DNA of 22,524 nt. Source: Acetobacteraceae bacterium. Its GTDB lineage: Bacteria > Pseudomonadota > Alphaproteobacteria > Acetobacterales > Acetobacteraceae. The DNA lies in NCBI GenBank assembly GCA_030044345.1, contig JASHVY010000464.1:1-22524 (forward strand). The letters are read 5' to 3'. This document shows, one piece after another, positions 7,264 to 13,954 of this stretch; position 1 is the stretch's first letter; every line of letters begins with the position of its first letter. The notes beneath the pieces were generated by a model. It saw only the letters and a program-made list of their open reading frames with translations, searched no databases and was not told where the DNA came from. The position numbers and the translations under genes are program-made.

Positions 7264-7908
7264 GCATCCTTCCGTTCGCTGGCTTCGCCAAGGAGCGGGC
7301 ATTGCCGAACTTCCGGTGCGATTATTTCCACAATCCTGCTGCCCGCATCCGCAGCACGGATGTCGCTGTCCACATCGTCGCTGATGGATTCTCCTGTCAG
7401 CATGAGATTGTCAGGCCTTCTGGGCACAAGGCTATGCGTTCGGCGCTCATGACGACCGAGCGGCTCACGTTCCAGATCGGGACGATTTCAGGCCAACATG
7501 CTCTCGCTTTATTTTTCCGACCAATTTCGCGGTTTCCTCTCGAGTTTCCTCCCGAGTTTCCCCTGGAACTTCTCCTGAAGCCTCCCGGCCCTGAAGCCAC
7601 CCGAGGCGGGGGTTTTGACGGATCGCCGCGCGCCGGAGTTTTCGAGAACGTGATCTGACCCTCGCCGGCATGTTGGCGGGGAACCCCCTTTGCAGGGGGC
7701 CACGATTGTTCTACCAAAAGCCGGATTTCCCTAGCCGCCCGGCCGGTCTTCGGCCTGATCCCGTCTATAGTGCGCGCCGGCCGAAGGGCGATGCTAGGAT
7801 CTTGTGACGGCGACGCATTCAACGAGTCTTTTGCAGCTTGTCTCCAATGGCAAAAAGCGTTGATTGCCGACGATATGAGTATTGCGACCGCAGTTTTAAT
7901 GTGCAAAA
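7264..7908. other. Non-coding or decayed DNA between the oxidase remnant and sgaA
   Basis: There are open frames on both strands in these ~645 bases, but none is recognisable. The stretch contains a 12-base tandem repeat (7532-7563), a CTTCGGCC / GGCCGAAG inverted repeat (7748-7755 and 7779-7786) and a small CCCCC-TTTGCA-GGGGG hairpin near 7685. It may include further eroded parts of the oxidase gene. No tRNA or mobile-element signature was found. Confidence 0.4.
7532..7563. repeat. Short tandem repeat, 12-base unit, about 2.7 copies
   Basis: GTTTCCTCTCGA (7532-7543), GTTTCCTCCCGA (7544-7555) and a partial GTTTCCCC (7556-7563) stand head to tail, differing at one position between the first two units. 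It is in non-coding DNA and was probably made by replication slippage. Confidence 0.6.
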
Positions 7909-7922
7909 AATTGAATGCAAAA
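7909..7922 (+). promoter_or_regulatory. Putative GntR operator upstream of sgaA
   Basis: The plus strand reads AATTGAATGCAAAA, with the TGAATGCA core at 7912-7919. It lies only 42-49 bases before the sgaA ATG (20-28 before the alternative GTG), closer than the other sites, so it would overlap the -10/+1 region if the promoter is immediately upstream. Confidence 0.45.
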
Positions 7923-7960
7923 GTGGTGGGGTGGGTTTTGTGACAGTGGATAACAATCAG

Positions 7961-9148
7961 ATGTCAAACCGGGCATTTCGGAGCGGACGTCATTTCTTGC
8001 AGATCCCGGGCCCTACCAACGTGCCGGACCGTGTGCTGCGCGCAATGGATATGCCGACCATCGACCATCGGGGCCCCGAATTCCGCGAACTGGGCCTTGA
8101 GGTTCTCAAGGGGTGCCGGACGGTGTTCCAGACGACCGGACCGGTTGTCATTTTTCCATCCTCCGGCACAGGCGCCTGGGAGGCGGCGATCGTCAATACG
8201 CTGTCGAAGGGTGATCGGGTGCTGATGTACGAGACGGGTCATTTCGCCTCACTGTGGAAGGCCATGGCCACGCGACTTGGGCTTGATGTCGAGTTCGTCC
8301 CTGGTGACTGGCGCCATGGTGCCGACCCTGCAGATGTCGAGGCGCGGCTTACCGCCGACAAGAAGAAAGCCTTGAAGGCCGTGATGGTCGTCCACAATGA
8401 GACCTCGACCGGAGTTGCCAGCCGTATTGGCGAAATCGGGGCTGCGATTCAGCGCACTGGGCATCCGGCGCTGTTCCTGGTTGATACCATCTCGTCCCTC
8501 GGCTCCATTGATTATCGGCACGAGCAATGGGGCGTTGATGTTGCCGTGGCATGTTCGCAAAAGGGGTTGATGTTGCCGCCTGGCCTCGGCTTGAATGCCA
8601 TTTCGGAGAAGGCACATGCTGCCTCGAAAACGGGCGGCATGGCGCGCTCTTACTGGGATTGGGGCCAGATGTTCGGTCCCAACGCGAACGGCTTCTTTCC
8701 TTATACGCCCGCTACCAATCTGCTCTATGGCCTGCGAGAGGCGCTGGAGATGCTGCGCGAGGAGGGGTTGGCGAACGTCTTCGCCCGCCACGACCGTCAT
8801 GCCGCTGCGACCCGTGCGGCGGTCAATGCTTGGGGGCTCGGGATCCTCTGCCAGGATTCACGCGAATATTCGAGCGTCCTGACGGCTGTGGTCATGCCGG
8901 AGGGACATGATGCCGACCATTTGCGTGAAGTCATCCTCAACCGATACGACGTCTCGCTCGGCGCAGGATTGACCAAGGTTAAGGGCAAAGTATTCCGCAT
9001 CGGCCATCTTGGGAACTTTAATGATGCCATGCTGCTCGGTGCTTTAGGGGCAATCGAGATGGGCCTCGATGCTGCACACGTACCTCATTGCTCAGGTGGC
9101 GTCGATGCGGCAATGGCTGTCCTCAAAGCGAGTTCCGCATCGGCATGA
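7961..9148 (+). CDS. sgaA: Serine-glyoxylate aminotransferase (class V, PLP-dependent)
   Basis: Converts glyoxylate and L-serine to glycine and hydroxypyruvate; related enzymes use alanine or other donors. The 395 residues match the ~400 of methylotroph serine-cycle enzymes. The N-terminus shows GRHFLQIPGPTNVPDRVLRAM (9-29), the family hallmark. FPSSGTGAWEAA (65-76) binds cofactor phosphate, Asp175 in LVDTISSLG contacts the pyridine ring, Lys201 in CSQKGLMLPPGL forms the Schiff base, and Arg346 in RIGHLGNFN binds the substrate carboxylate. The ATG at 7961 gives the family length. An in-frame GTG at 7940, behind a GGGGTGGG run, is an alternative that adds seven residues; the frame is open to 7838. 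It stands alone without other serine-cycle genes in view, which favours a role in glyoxylate handling after sugar breakdown over methylotrophy. Confidence 0.9.
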   Translation: MSNRAFRSGRHFLQIPGPTNVPDRVLRAMDMPTIDHRGPEFRELGLEVLKGCRTVFQTTGPVVIFPSSGTGAWEAAIVNTLSKGDRVLMYETGHFASLWKAMATRLGLDVEFVPGDWRHGADPADVEARLTADKKKALKAVMVVHNETSTGVASRIGEIGAAIQRTGHPALFLVDTISSLGSIDYRHEQWGVDVAVACSQKGLMLPPGLGLNAISEKAHAASKTGGMARSYWDWGQMFGPNANGFFPYTPATNLLYGLREALEMLREEGLANVFARHDRHAAATRAAVNAWGLGILCQDSREYSSVLTAVVMPEGHDADHLREVILNRYDVSLGAGLTKVKGKVFRIGHLGNFNDAMLLGALGAIEMGLDAAHVPHCSGGVDAAMAVLKASSASA

Positions 9149-9422
9149 TCGGTATGGCTGGTGGTGTCACCCAAAGAGTTGCGCGGGGACGGGGAGACGC
9201 GCGCGAAGGAGATCGAGACCGTCCTGGGCTCTCGATCTGGCAGCAGATCAGTGATCCGGCACCGTTGTGGGTTGCACGGCAGCGTACCGTAGCGTTCTCC
9301 GGCTTCCAGGCGGGATCACCGATGCCGAGGAAATGGACCGGATCATGGCTCAACGGCTTGGCGCATTGCCTCACACTGAGGGAGCTAAGTGTCTCGGCGG
9401 ACCGGCAGCATCACCCGCCGCG
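9149..9422 (+). pseudogene. Possible decayed coding fragment after sgaA
   Basis: Between the convergent ends of sgaA and the FMN dehydrogenase, short protein-like segments lie in different frames. SPKELRGDGETRAKEIETVLG starts near 9167. GITDAEEMDRIMAQRLG lies near 9310-9363 and runs to a TGA at 9423. An ATG at 9145 overlaps the sgaA stop as ATGA. Interleaved stops rule out one intact gene. I do not recognise the family, so this may be the eroded remains of a gene once coupled to sgaA, or chance. Confidence 0.25.
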
Positions 9423-9442
9423 TGAGACTCGCGGCGGGATGC
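9408..9442. terminator. Strong GC-rich hairpin between convergent genes
   Basis: CCCGCCGCG (9414-9422) and CGCGGCGGG (9430-9438) form a perfect 9-bp stem with a 7-base loop. A further four pairs, GCAT (9408-9411) with ATGC (9439-9442), follow past a 2-base bulge. No T-run follows on either strand, so it could be a transcription-blocking or 3'-end-stabilising hairpin rather than a classical terminator. Its position between two converging genes fits that role. Confidence 0.5.
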
Positions 9443-9508
9443 CCGCCCAATGCGGCCGCCAGATGGCAACGCGACGCCCGGCCAATCATCGGACAGAAGC
9501 CGATCAAA

Positions 9509-9532
9509 AATTCCTTGATCCTATTAGGAATT
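9509..9532 (-). terminator. Likely intrinsic terminator overlapping the FMN dehydrogenase stop codon
   Basis: On the minus strand, AATTCCT and AGGAATT form a 7-bp stem with a 10-base loop, and the 3' arm runs into TTTTT (plus-strand A-run 9506-9510). The TAA stop (9526-9524) lies at the loop edge. The stem is AT-rich and therefore weak, so termination may be partial. Confidence 0.45.
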
Positions 9533-10726
9533 CGTCGATCCTGAAGGTGCGGCAGCCGGCACGACAGCACGGAAACAGCAATCCGGGCCAAGTTCGGCAA
9601 GACGCGAAATTCCCATCAGCCCCATCGCGCGGTCAATCTCGCGTCGATAGAGATCGAGCACGTGGGCCAGCCCGGCCTCACCCGCCACCGCAAGACCCCA
9701 GAGCTGTGGCCGGCCGATCAGCACGGCCTGCGCACCGAGCGCGAGGGCCTTCACGACATCTGTACCGCGGCGGACACCACCGTCCATCAGAACAGGGATA
9801 CGGCCTTCGACCGCTGTGACGATCCCAGGCAGCGCCTCCACGGAGGCGGGTGCTCCATCGAGTTGGCGCCCTCCATGGTTGGAGACGATCAGCCCGTCAA
9901 TCCCATGGGCGACCGCCTCGGCCGCCTCTGCCGGATGCAGCACGCCTTTGAGCAGCAGCGGTCCCTGCCAGAGGCTGCGCAGCCACGCCACGTCACGCCA
10001 ACTCATTGCCGGGTCAAGCAGCCCCGCCATGCGGCTTGCAAGGGTGGCGGCGCCAACCACTTCTCCAGGCTTCACATAATTGCCAAAGGTAATTCGCGGG
10101 AGTTCTTTGCGCATGCGCAGCAGCCAGGGGAGCTTCGCTGCCATACCGAGCAAAGTTGAGGAAGTGAAGCGCGGGGGGATGGAGAAACCGTTGCGCAGGT
10201 CACGCTCGCGATTGCCAAGGAGTTGATTGTCGATCGTAAGGACCAGAGCATCGTATTCGGCTGCCGCCGCTCGCTCTGCGAGCGCGCGGGTGAAGCCGCG
10301 GTCGGTATAGATAAAGACCTGCATCCAGCGCGGCCGTGCCCCCGTGGCGGCGAGTGTTTCGAGGCTGCAAACCGAACCGTGAGACAAACAGAAGATTGTG
10401 CCGGCAGCGGCGGCGGCACGCGCGGCCGCGCATTCGCCGTCGGGCCAGAACAGGCCCTCCAATCCGACGGGGCCGACCAGCACCGGCATCGATAGGCGCC
10501 TGCCGAACAAAGTGATGGAAAGATCGCGGGTCGCCGCCCCCTGCAATGGGCGTGGAAGAAGCGCTATCTCGCGGAAAGCCAGCTCGTTGCGGCGCAGCGT
10601 GTGCTCGTCTTCGGCCGCGCCATCGGCAAAGTCGAAGATCGGGCGTGGAACGATACGGCGCGCTCGATCGCGCATCGCCGCAACCGAATATCCGTCCCGT
10701 CTCCACGATGCAATCGACGCGGTCAT
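9524..10726 (-). CDS. FMN-dependent alpha-hydroxy-acid dehydrogenase (LldD / mandelate dehydrogenase-like)
   Basis: Oxidises a 2-hydroxy acid such as L-lactate, glycolate or mandelate to the 2-keto acid, 400 residues, usual for this TIM-barrel family. Visible are FDFADGAAEDEHTLRRN (31-47), where Phe replaces the more usual Tyr; MQVFIYTDRG (135-144); LVLTIDNQLLGNRERDLRNG (161-180), typical of LldD/MdlB-like dehydrogenases; FMN-contacting Lys260 in LLLKGV; the catalytic base His284 with Arg287 in SNHGGRQLD; and the phosphate-binding DGGVRRGTDVVKAL (315-328) and IGRPQLWGL. The ATG at 10726 is chosen because GGGAGGAAG precedes it by ~9 bases and family alignment starts there; the frame extends 46 codons upstream without support. 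It is monocistronic and ends in a likely terminator. In this context L-lactate or glycolate released by the FAH-family hydrolase is a plausible substrate. Confidence 0.92.
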   Translation of the reverse strand: MTASIASWRRDGYSVAAMRDRARRIVPRPIFDFADGAAEDEHTLRRNELAFREIALLPRPLQGAATRDLSITLFGRRLSMPVLVGPVGLEGLFWPDGECAAARAAAAAGTIFCLSHGSVCSLETLAATGARPRWMQVFIYTDRGFTRALAERAAAAEYDALVLTIDNQLLGNRERDLRNGFSIPPRFTSSTLLGMAAKLPWLLRMRKELPRITFGNYVKPGEVVGAATLASRMAGLLDPAMSWRDVAWLRSLWQGPLLLKGVLHPAEAAEAVAHGIDGLIVSNHGGRQLDGAPASVEALPGIVTAVEGRIPVLMDGGVRRGTDVVKALALGAQAVLIGRPQLWGLAVAGEAGLAHVLDLYRREIDRAMGLMGISRLAELGPDCCFRAVVPAAAPSGSTNS

Positions 10727-10905
10727 TAATTTTGCTTCCTCCCGCCCCATGCCATCTTGGCGAATGGCCCGCCTTTTTTTGCTGACAAGGTGGAGCACGG
10801 ACAGGCGGCAGTGATCAATGGAGAATATTCGGACGATAGCTTTTTCTTTGGACGACCGTTCCACGACGGAAGATCCTCCGCTTCTTGTCCAGCGAAGGCC
10901 CGATC

Positions 10906-11542
10906 AACGCCCAAGGGCCGCGCGAAGATTGCGGAATTCGTGAATGTGCCTGAGAGATTTGTCACCGATGCGTCAGGCGCGGGCGCGCCTGCTCCGGAGA
11001 GCAAATCGGTGGCAGCCGGACAGAGGCGCATTTTGAGCGTGGCTCTTCCATGCCACTATCGATCGGAAACAGCTTGGCGGTGTTCGCCACGCTGACATTG
11101 GCCCAGGCGGGTGATCCGATCTTGGCCGCTGCCGATGGATATCGGGAAGCCGCTGTGGTCGGCGACAATCTGCTCGCTCTGGCCAGCAATGTCGGGATGC
11201 TGCCCTTCGTTGCCGATGGCCGCGCGCCGGATCGCAAGGACATCGCAGTGCTCGGACTCCCTGACTTTGGCCACAGGATCGACATAGAACGCGTCGACGG
11301 GCGATGGAGACGGTGCTGCGGGCCTGCCGATCCTCCTGGGCGGAGTTGCCTTCGCAACCAGGGGCCTGAAGATCCGCGATGAGGAAGCCGTTGTCATCGT
11401 TCCCTTTGCACGGATCCTTGAGGCGATCGTGCGGCTCGCTGGTGTGCGTGCGGCGAAAACAGTGTTGGAGGCTCGCGTCAAGGCCGGCCTGGTTGTCTCC
11501 GGCTTTACCGCGCAGTGGATCGCCGGGCGAGCAAAGTCGTAG
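10906..11542 (+). pseudogene. Frameshifted RraA / HMG-aldolase family gene
   Basis: Three successive plus-strand frames spell out one RraA-like (dimethylmenaquinone methyltransferase-like) protein. AKIAEFVNVPERFVTDASG (from ~10920) matches the N-terminal T-x-x-x-x-D-A-x-G segment. MPLSIGNSLAVFATLTLAQAGDP, followed by LLALASNVGMLPFVADGRAPDRKDI (11050 to ~11300), matches the central D-N-L / A-x-P-G-D-V region and the G-x-V-x-D-G-x-x-R-D motif. GLPILLGGVAFATRG through VVIVPFARILEAI to ...AGRAKS (about 11310-11542) is the C-terminus. The last switch is a single-base shift near 11300; another lies near 10975-11010. Intact relatives are Mg2+-dependent aldolases for 4-hydroxy-4-methyl/carboxy-2-oxo acids or oxaloacetate decarboxylases. 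It is divergent from the FMN dehydrogenase and converges on the lactonase operon. Sequencing errors could mimic these shifts. Confidence 0.65.
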
Positions 11543-11616
11543 GGTCGTTGCCGAGAGCCGGAGGGCGCCGGCCGCCGGCGCCGTCCGTGCCGCGAACTTC
11601 CCTCTTTGCGCGCGCG

Positions 11617-12474
11617 TCAAGGGGGCAGGCGGTAGACGCGGATCGCCGTGTCGCGGAACAGTTTCCGCTGTTCGCCCTTCTCTGCCGTCGCGACGATCCA
11701 ATCGACGATCCCGACCCAGTCGCGATATTTGCCGGCCAGCTCCAGCACCGGCCAGTCGCCACCGAACATCACCCGGTTGAAGCCGAAACGCTCGATGCAG
11801 TGCTCGATGTAGGGTCGAAGCTGCTCGCGGGTCCAATGGCTGTGGTCGGCCTCGGTCGCGACACCGGAGATCTTGCATACCACGTTGGGCATCCGCGCCA
11901 GCTCGTTGATCTCGCTCTGCCAAGGTTCGCGAAGACCGGCACGGATGCCGGGCTTGCCGATATGATCGAGCACAAACTCCACCTCGGGGCAGCGGCGCAC
12001 GAGTTCCATCGCGGCGGGCAATTGATGGTGCAGCACACAGATATCGAATGGCCAGCCATATTGCGGCAACAGCCGCACACCGGCGAGAAACTCAGGCCTC
12101 AGGCAAAATTCCGGGTCCGGCTGTGTTTGAATGAGCCGCCGGACTCCTCGCACCTTCCCGAGCGCTGCCAACGCATCCAATTCCTCGGCCACGGCCGGGC
12201 CACGTTCCAGCCGCGCACATGCAACGATTCCTTGAATGCGCGGATCTGCGGCGGCGAGCTCGACGATGAAGCGTGCCTCGTCGATATTCCGTCCTTCTTC
12301 TATATCGACCTCGGCAAAGACGATCTTGTCCACGAATATGTCGCCGCGGGCGCGATCAAAATCGGATGGCAGGTAACTGTGGGCGATCGAGGGTGCGCCC
12401 GATAGCCACGGATATGCGAACCGCTTGGTATCATAGAAATGCACATGACTGTCGACGATCGGAAAGGACGGCAT
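11617..12474 (-). CDS. Amidohydrolase-2 / COG3618 lactonase-like metal-dependent hydrolase
   Basis: TIM-barrel hydrolase of 285 residues, the family size. The metal-site signature DSHVHFYD (8-15) opens the protein. Further sites are the region QGIVACARLE (81-90), LDHIGKP with His171 (169-175), KISG (201-204) and FGGDWPV with Asp240 (237-243). The family includes L-fuconolactonase, L-rhamnonolactonase, D-galactarolactone isomerase and 2-pyrone-4,6-dicarboxylate hydrolase. Lactone opening in an oxidative sugar pathway is the best fit with an SDR and an FAH-family hydrolase nearby, but the substrate is inferred. The ATG at 12474 has a strong ribosome site, GGGAGGAA, about 7 bases upstream. It is the third gene of the gntR-2/SDR operon, 31 bases after the SDR stop. 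Confidence 0.88.
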   Translation of the reverse strand: MPSFPIVDSHVHFYDTKRFAYPWLSGAPSIAHSYLPSDFDRARGDIFVDKIVFAEVDIEEGRNIDEARFIVELAAADPRIQGIVACARLERGPAVAEELDALAALGKVRGVRRLIQTQPDPEFCLRPEFLAGVRLLPQYGWPFDICVLHHQLPAAMELVRRCPEVEFVLDHIGKPGIRAGLREPWQSEINELARMPNVVCKISGVATEADHSHWTREQLRPYIEHCIERFGFNRVMFGGDWPVLELAGKYRDWVGIVDWIVATAEKGEQRKLFRDTAIRVYRLPP

Positions 12475-12505
12475 GAGGGATTCCTCCCGCGCTGTAGGAC
12501 AAATA

Positions 12506-13234
12506 CTACGCCATAAGTACGCCGCCGTTGATGTCGAGGATCACGCCTGTCACAAAGCTTGCGGCGCGCGAGCAGAGAAAAGCGATCGGCCAGGCGACTT
12601 CCTCGGGTTCCGCCATCCGACCGAGCGGCACTCGCGTCAGGTCAACGGGTTGTCCTTGCATCATTGGCGTGCGCACGGAAGCGGGGGCCACGCCGTTCAC
12701 CAGCACACCTCCTGGCGCGCCCTGGCGGGCCAGCCAGCGCACAAGGGCATGCATCCCGCCCTTTGCCGAGACATAGTGCGGGCTGGCAATCAGCCCTCCG
12801 GATCGGCCCGCCAGTGAGCCCACCAGCACGATGCGCCCGCCGCCACGCGCCATCATGTGCGGCAGAACGGCCCGGCTGAGATGAATCGGGCCGAGCAGGT
12901 CGACCGAGATGACCCGCTGGAAGGTCTCATCCCAGCCATCGTCCTCCCAGTTATCCCAAGGGCAGATCGCGGAGGAGACCACAAGCGCATCGAGCGGAAG
13001 AAGAGACGCGACAAGCGCCTCGACCTTCTCCCGATCGACGACATCGCAGTGATAGGCTTCGGCCCTGCCGGAATCCTCCTCGATCCGCTCCGCGACGGAG
13101 CCGCAATCAGCGATATCCGCCAACATGACCATGGCGCCCATGGCGGCGCAGACTTGGGCAGTCGCAGCGCCGATGCCGCTGGCAGCACCAGTAACAAGGA
13201 TGCGCTTTCCTGTCAGGTCGAATGCGGTCGTCAC
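12506..13234 (-). CDS. Short-chain dehydrogenase/reductase (SDR)
   Basis: NAD(P)-dependent oxidoreductase with Rossmann fold, 242 residues (classical SDR). The cofactor motif TGAASGIG (15-22), Asp40 after beta-2 (favouring NAD), CDVVD (63-67), catalytic Ser140 in LVGSLAG and the Tyr154-x-x-x-Lys158 pair in YVSAK are all present, as is PASVRTPM (184-191). Two normally conserved positions differ: the NNAG motif is SSAI (87-90), and the helix-4 Asn is Asp112 in SVDLLG. The tetrad Asn is therefore missing while Ser-Tyr-Lys remain. Neighbours suggest a sugar, sugar-acid or 2-keto-3-deoxy-acid dehydrogenase. Translation starts at GTG immediately after the gntR-2 stop (TGAGTG), which implies coupling. 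Confidence 0.9.
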   Translation of the reverse strand: MTTAFDLTGKRILVTGAASGIGAATAQVCAAMGAMVMLADIADCGSVAERIEEDSGRAEAYHCDVVDREKVEALVASLLPLDALVVSSAICPWDNWEDDGWDETFQRVISVDLLGPIHLSRAVLPHMMARGGGRIVLVGSLAGRSGGLIASPHYVSAKGGMHALVRWLARQGAPGGVLVNGVAPASVRTPMMQGQPVDLTRVPLGRMAEPEEVAWPIAFLCSRAASFVTGVILDINGGVLMA

Positions 13235-13954
13235 TCACGCCTCGATCGTATGGGGAGGGGCGATCGCGCGCCAGAAATTCCGCGCAACAGAGGCCAGATG
13301 GTCTTCCATAGCCGCGGCAGCCGCAGTCGGGTCCCGCGCGGCAATGGCATCATGAATACGCTTGTGCTCGCGGAAGACCTGATCGGGCTGCGCGCCGGCC
13401 CGGCTCGAGACACGGCGTTGTTCCGAGAGCCATTCGCTCATCGCGTTGTGCAATGCGACGAAGATCGGATTGCGTGAGCTCTTCGCAATGACAAGGTGGA
13501 ACTCCAGATCGGTACGCTGAAAGCGTTCCAGATCGCCGATCGCGGCTTCGTTGGCAGCGAGGGCCGCAGTCAGCTCGGCCAGATCCTCAGAAGCGATCCG
13601 CTGCGCGGCTTCCCGGGCCAGCCCGACCTCAAGCAGCGCACGCGCATGCTGGAAGTGCCGCATCCCTTCCGGACGGGCCAGCATATGGCGCGCGATCGAG
13701 GATAGTTCGCCCACCAGAATATGCGGGCTGGGGTGAGCAGCGCGCGCCGCTGCTCCGGGAGTGACCGTGATGACGCCCCGCTTCTGCAACGCAAACAGTG
13801 CCTCGCGCACGCTCGAGCGGCCTACTCCGAAGCGCTCCATCAGTTCCCGCTCTGAGGGCAGGCGGGCACCGTCAGGCAGTTCTCCGGACAACACCATCAA
13901 CTCGATGTGCTCGGCGATGCCCTCCCACCGTCGTCGCCATGGAGCCCCAGTCAC
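13235..13954 (-). CDS. GntR-family transcriptional regulator, FadR/FCD type (gntR-2)
   Basis: Regulator of 239 residues. The N-terminal winged helix reads IAEHIELMVLSGELPDGARL, PSERELMERFGVGRSSVREAL and LQKRGVITVTPG (about residues 13-66). The FCD domain has the expected ligand positions in DLEFHLVIAKSS, EHKRIHDAI and MEDHLASV. The start is GTG at 13954, with AGGA about 10 bases upstream; no in-frame ATG exists near by. It is the first gene of a three-gene operon with the SDR and the lactonase. A 19-bp imperfect palindrome 14-32 bases before its start codon is a likely operator, giving autoregulation and possibly control of the divergent importer at 14212. It is clearly distinct from gntR-1 in sequence, so it probably senses a different ligand. 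Confidence 0.92.
   Translation of the reverse strand: MTGAPWRRRWEGIAEHIELMVLSGELPDGARLPSERELMERFGVGRSSVREALFALQKRGVITVTPGAAARAAHPSPHILVGELSSIARHMLARPEGMRHFQHARALLEVGLAREAAQRIASEDLAELTAALAANEAAIGDLERFQRTDLEFHLVIAKSSRNPIFVALHNAMSEWLSEQRRVSSRAGAQPDQVFREHKRIHDAIAARDPTAAAAAMEDHLASVARNFWRAIAPPHTIEA

Noticed and set aside
7761..7775. TCTATAGTGCGCGCC as a -10 promoter element
   Set aside because: It resembles an alphaproteobacterial -10 region, but no acceptable -35 element lies 16-18 bases upstream and no gene follows at a sensible distance.
7397..7906. A 169-codon minus-strand frame upstream of sgaA
   Set aside because: Low-complexity stretches arise from the GTTTCC tandem repeat (EETREETREE-like in another frame). 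No family resemblance and no ribosome site.
9088..9819. A 243-codon plus-strand frame across the end of sgaA and the end of the FMN dehydrogenase
   Set aside because: It overlaps both certain genes in other frames and its product has shadow-frame composition. Only the short segments listed under 9149-9422 look protein-like, and they are in other frames.
10320..10327. TGCATCCA (reverse complement of TGGATGCA) inside the FMN dehydrogenase gene
   Set aside because: It lies in coding sequence without AT-rich flanks. One such chance occurrence is expected in a window this size.
10973..11923. A 316-codon minus-strand open frame
   Set aside because: It overlaps the lactonase gene out of frame and lies antisense to the RraA-like remnant. 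Its Arg/Pro/Ala-rich product is typical of a shadow frame in GC-rich DNA.
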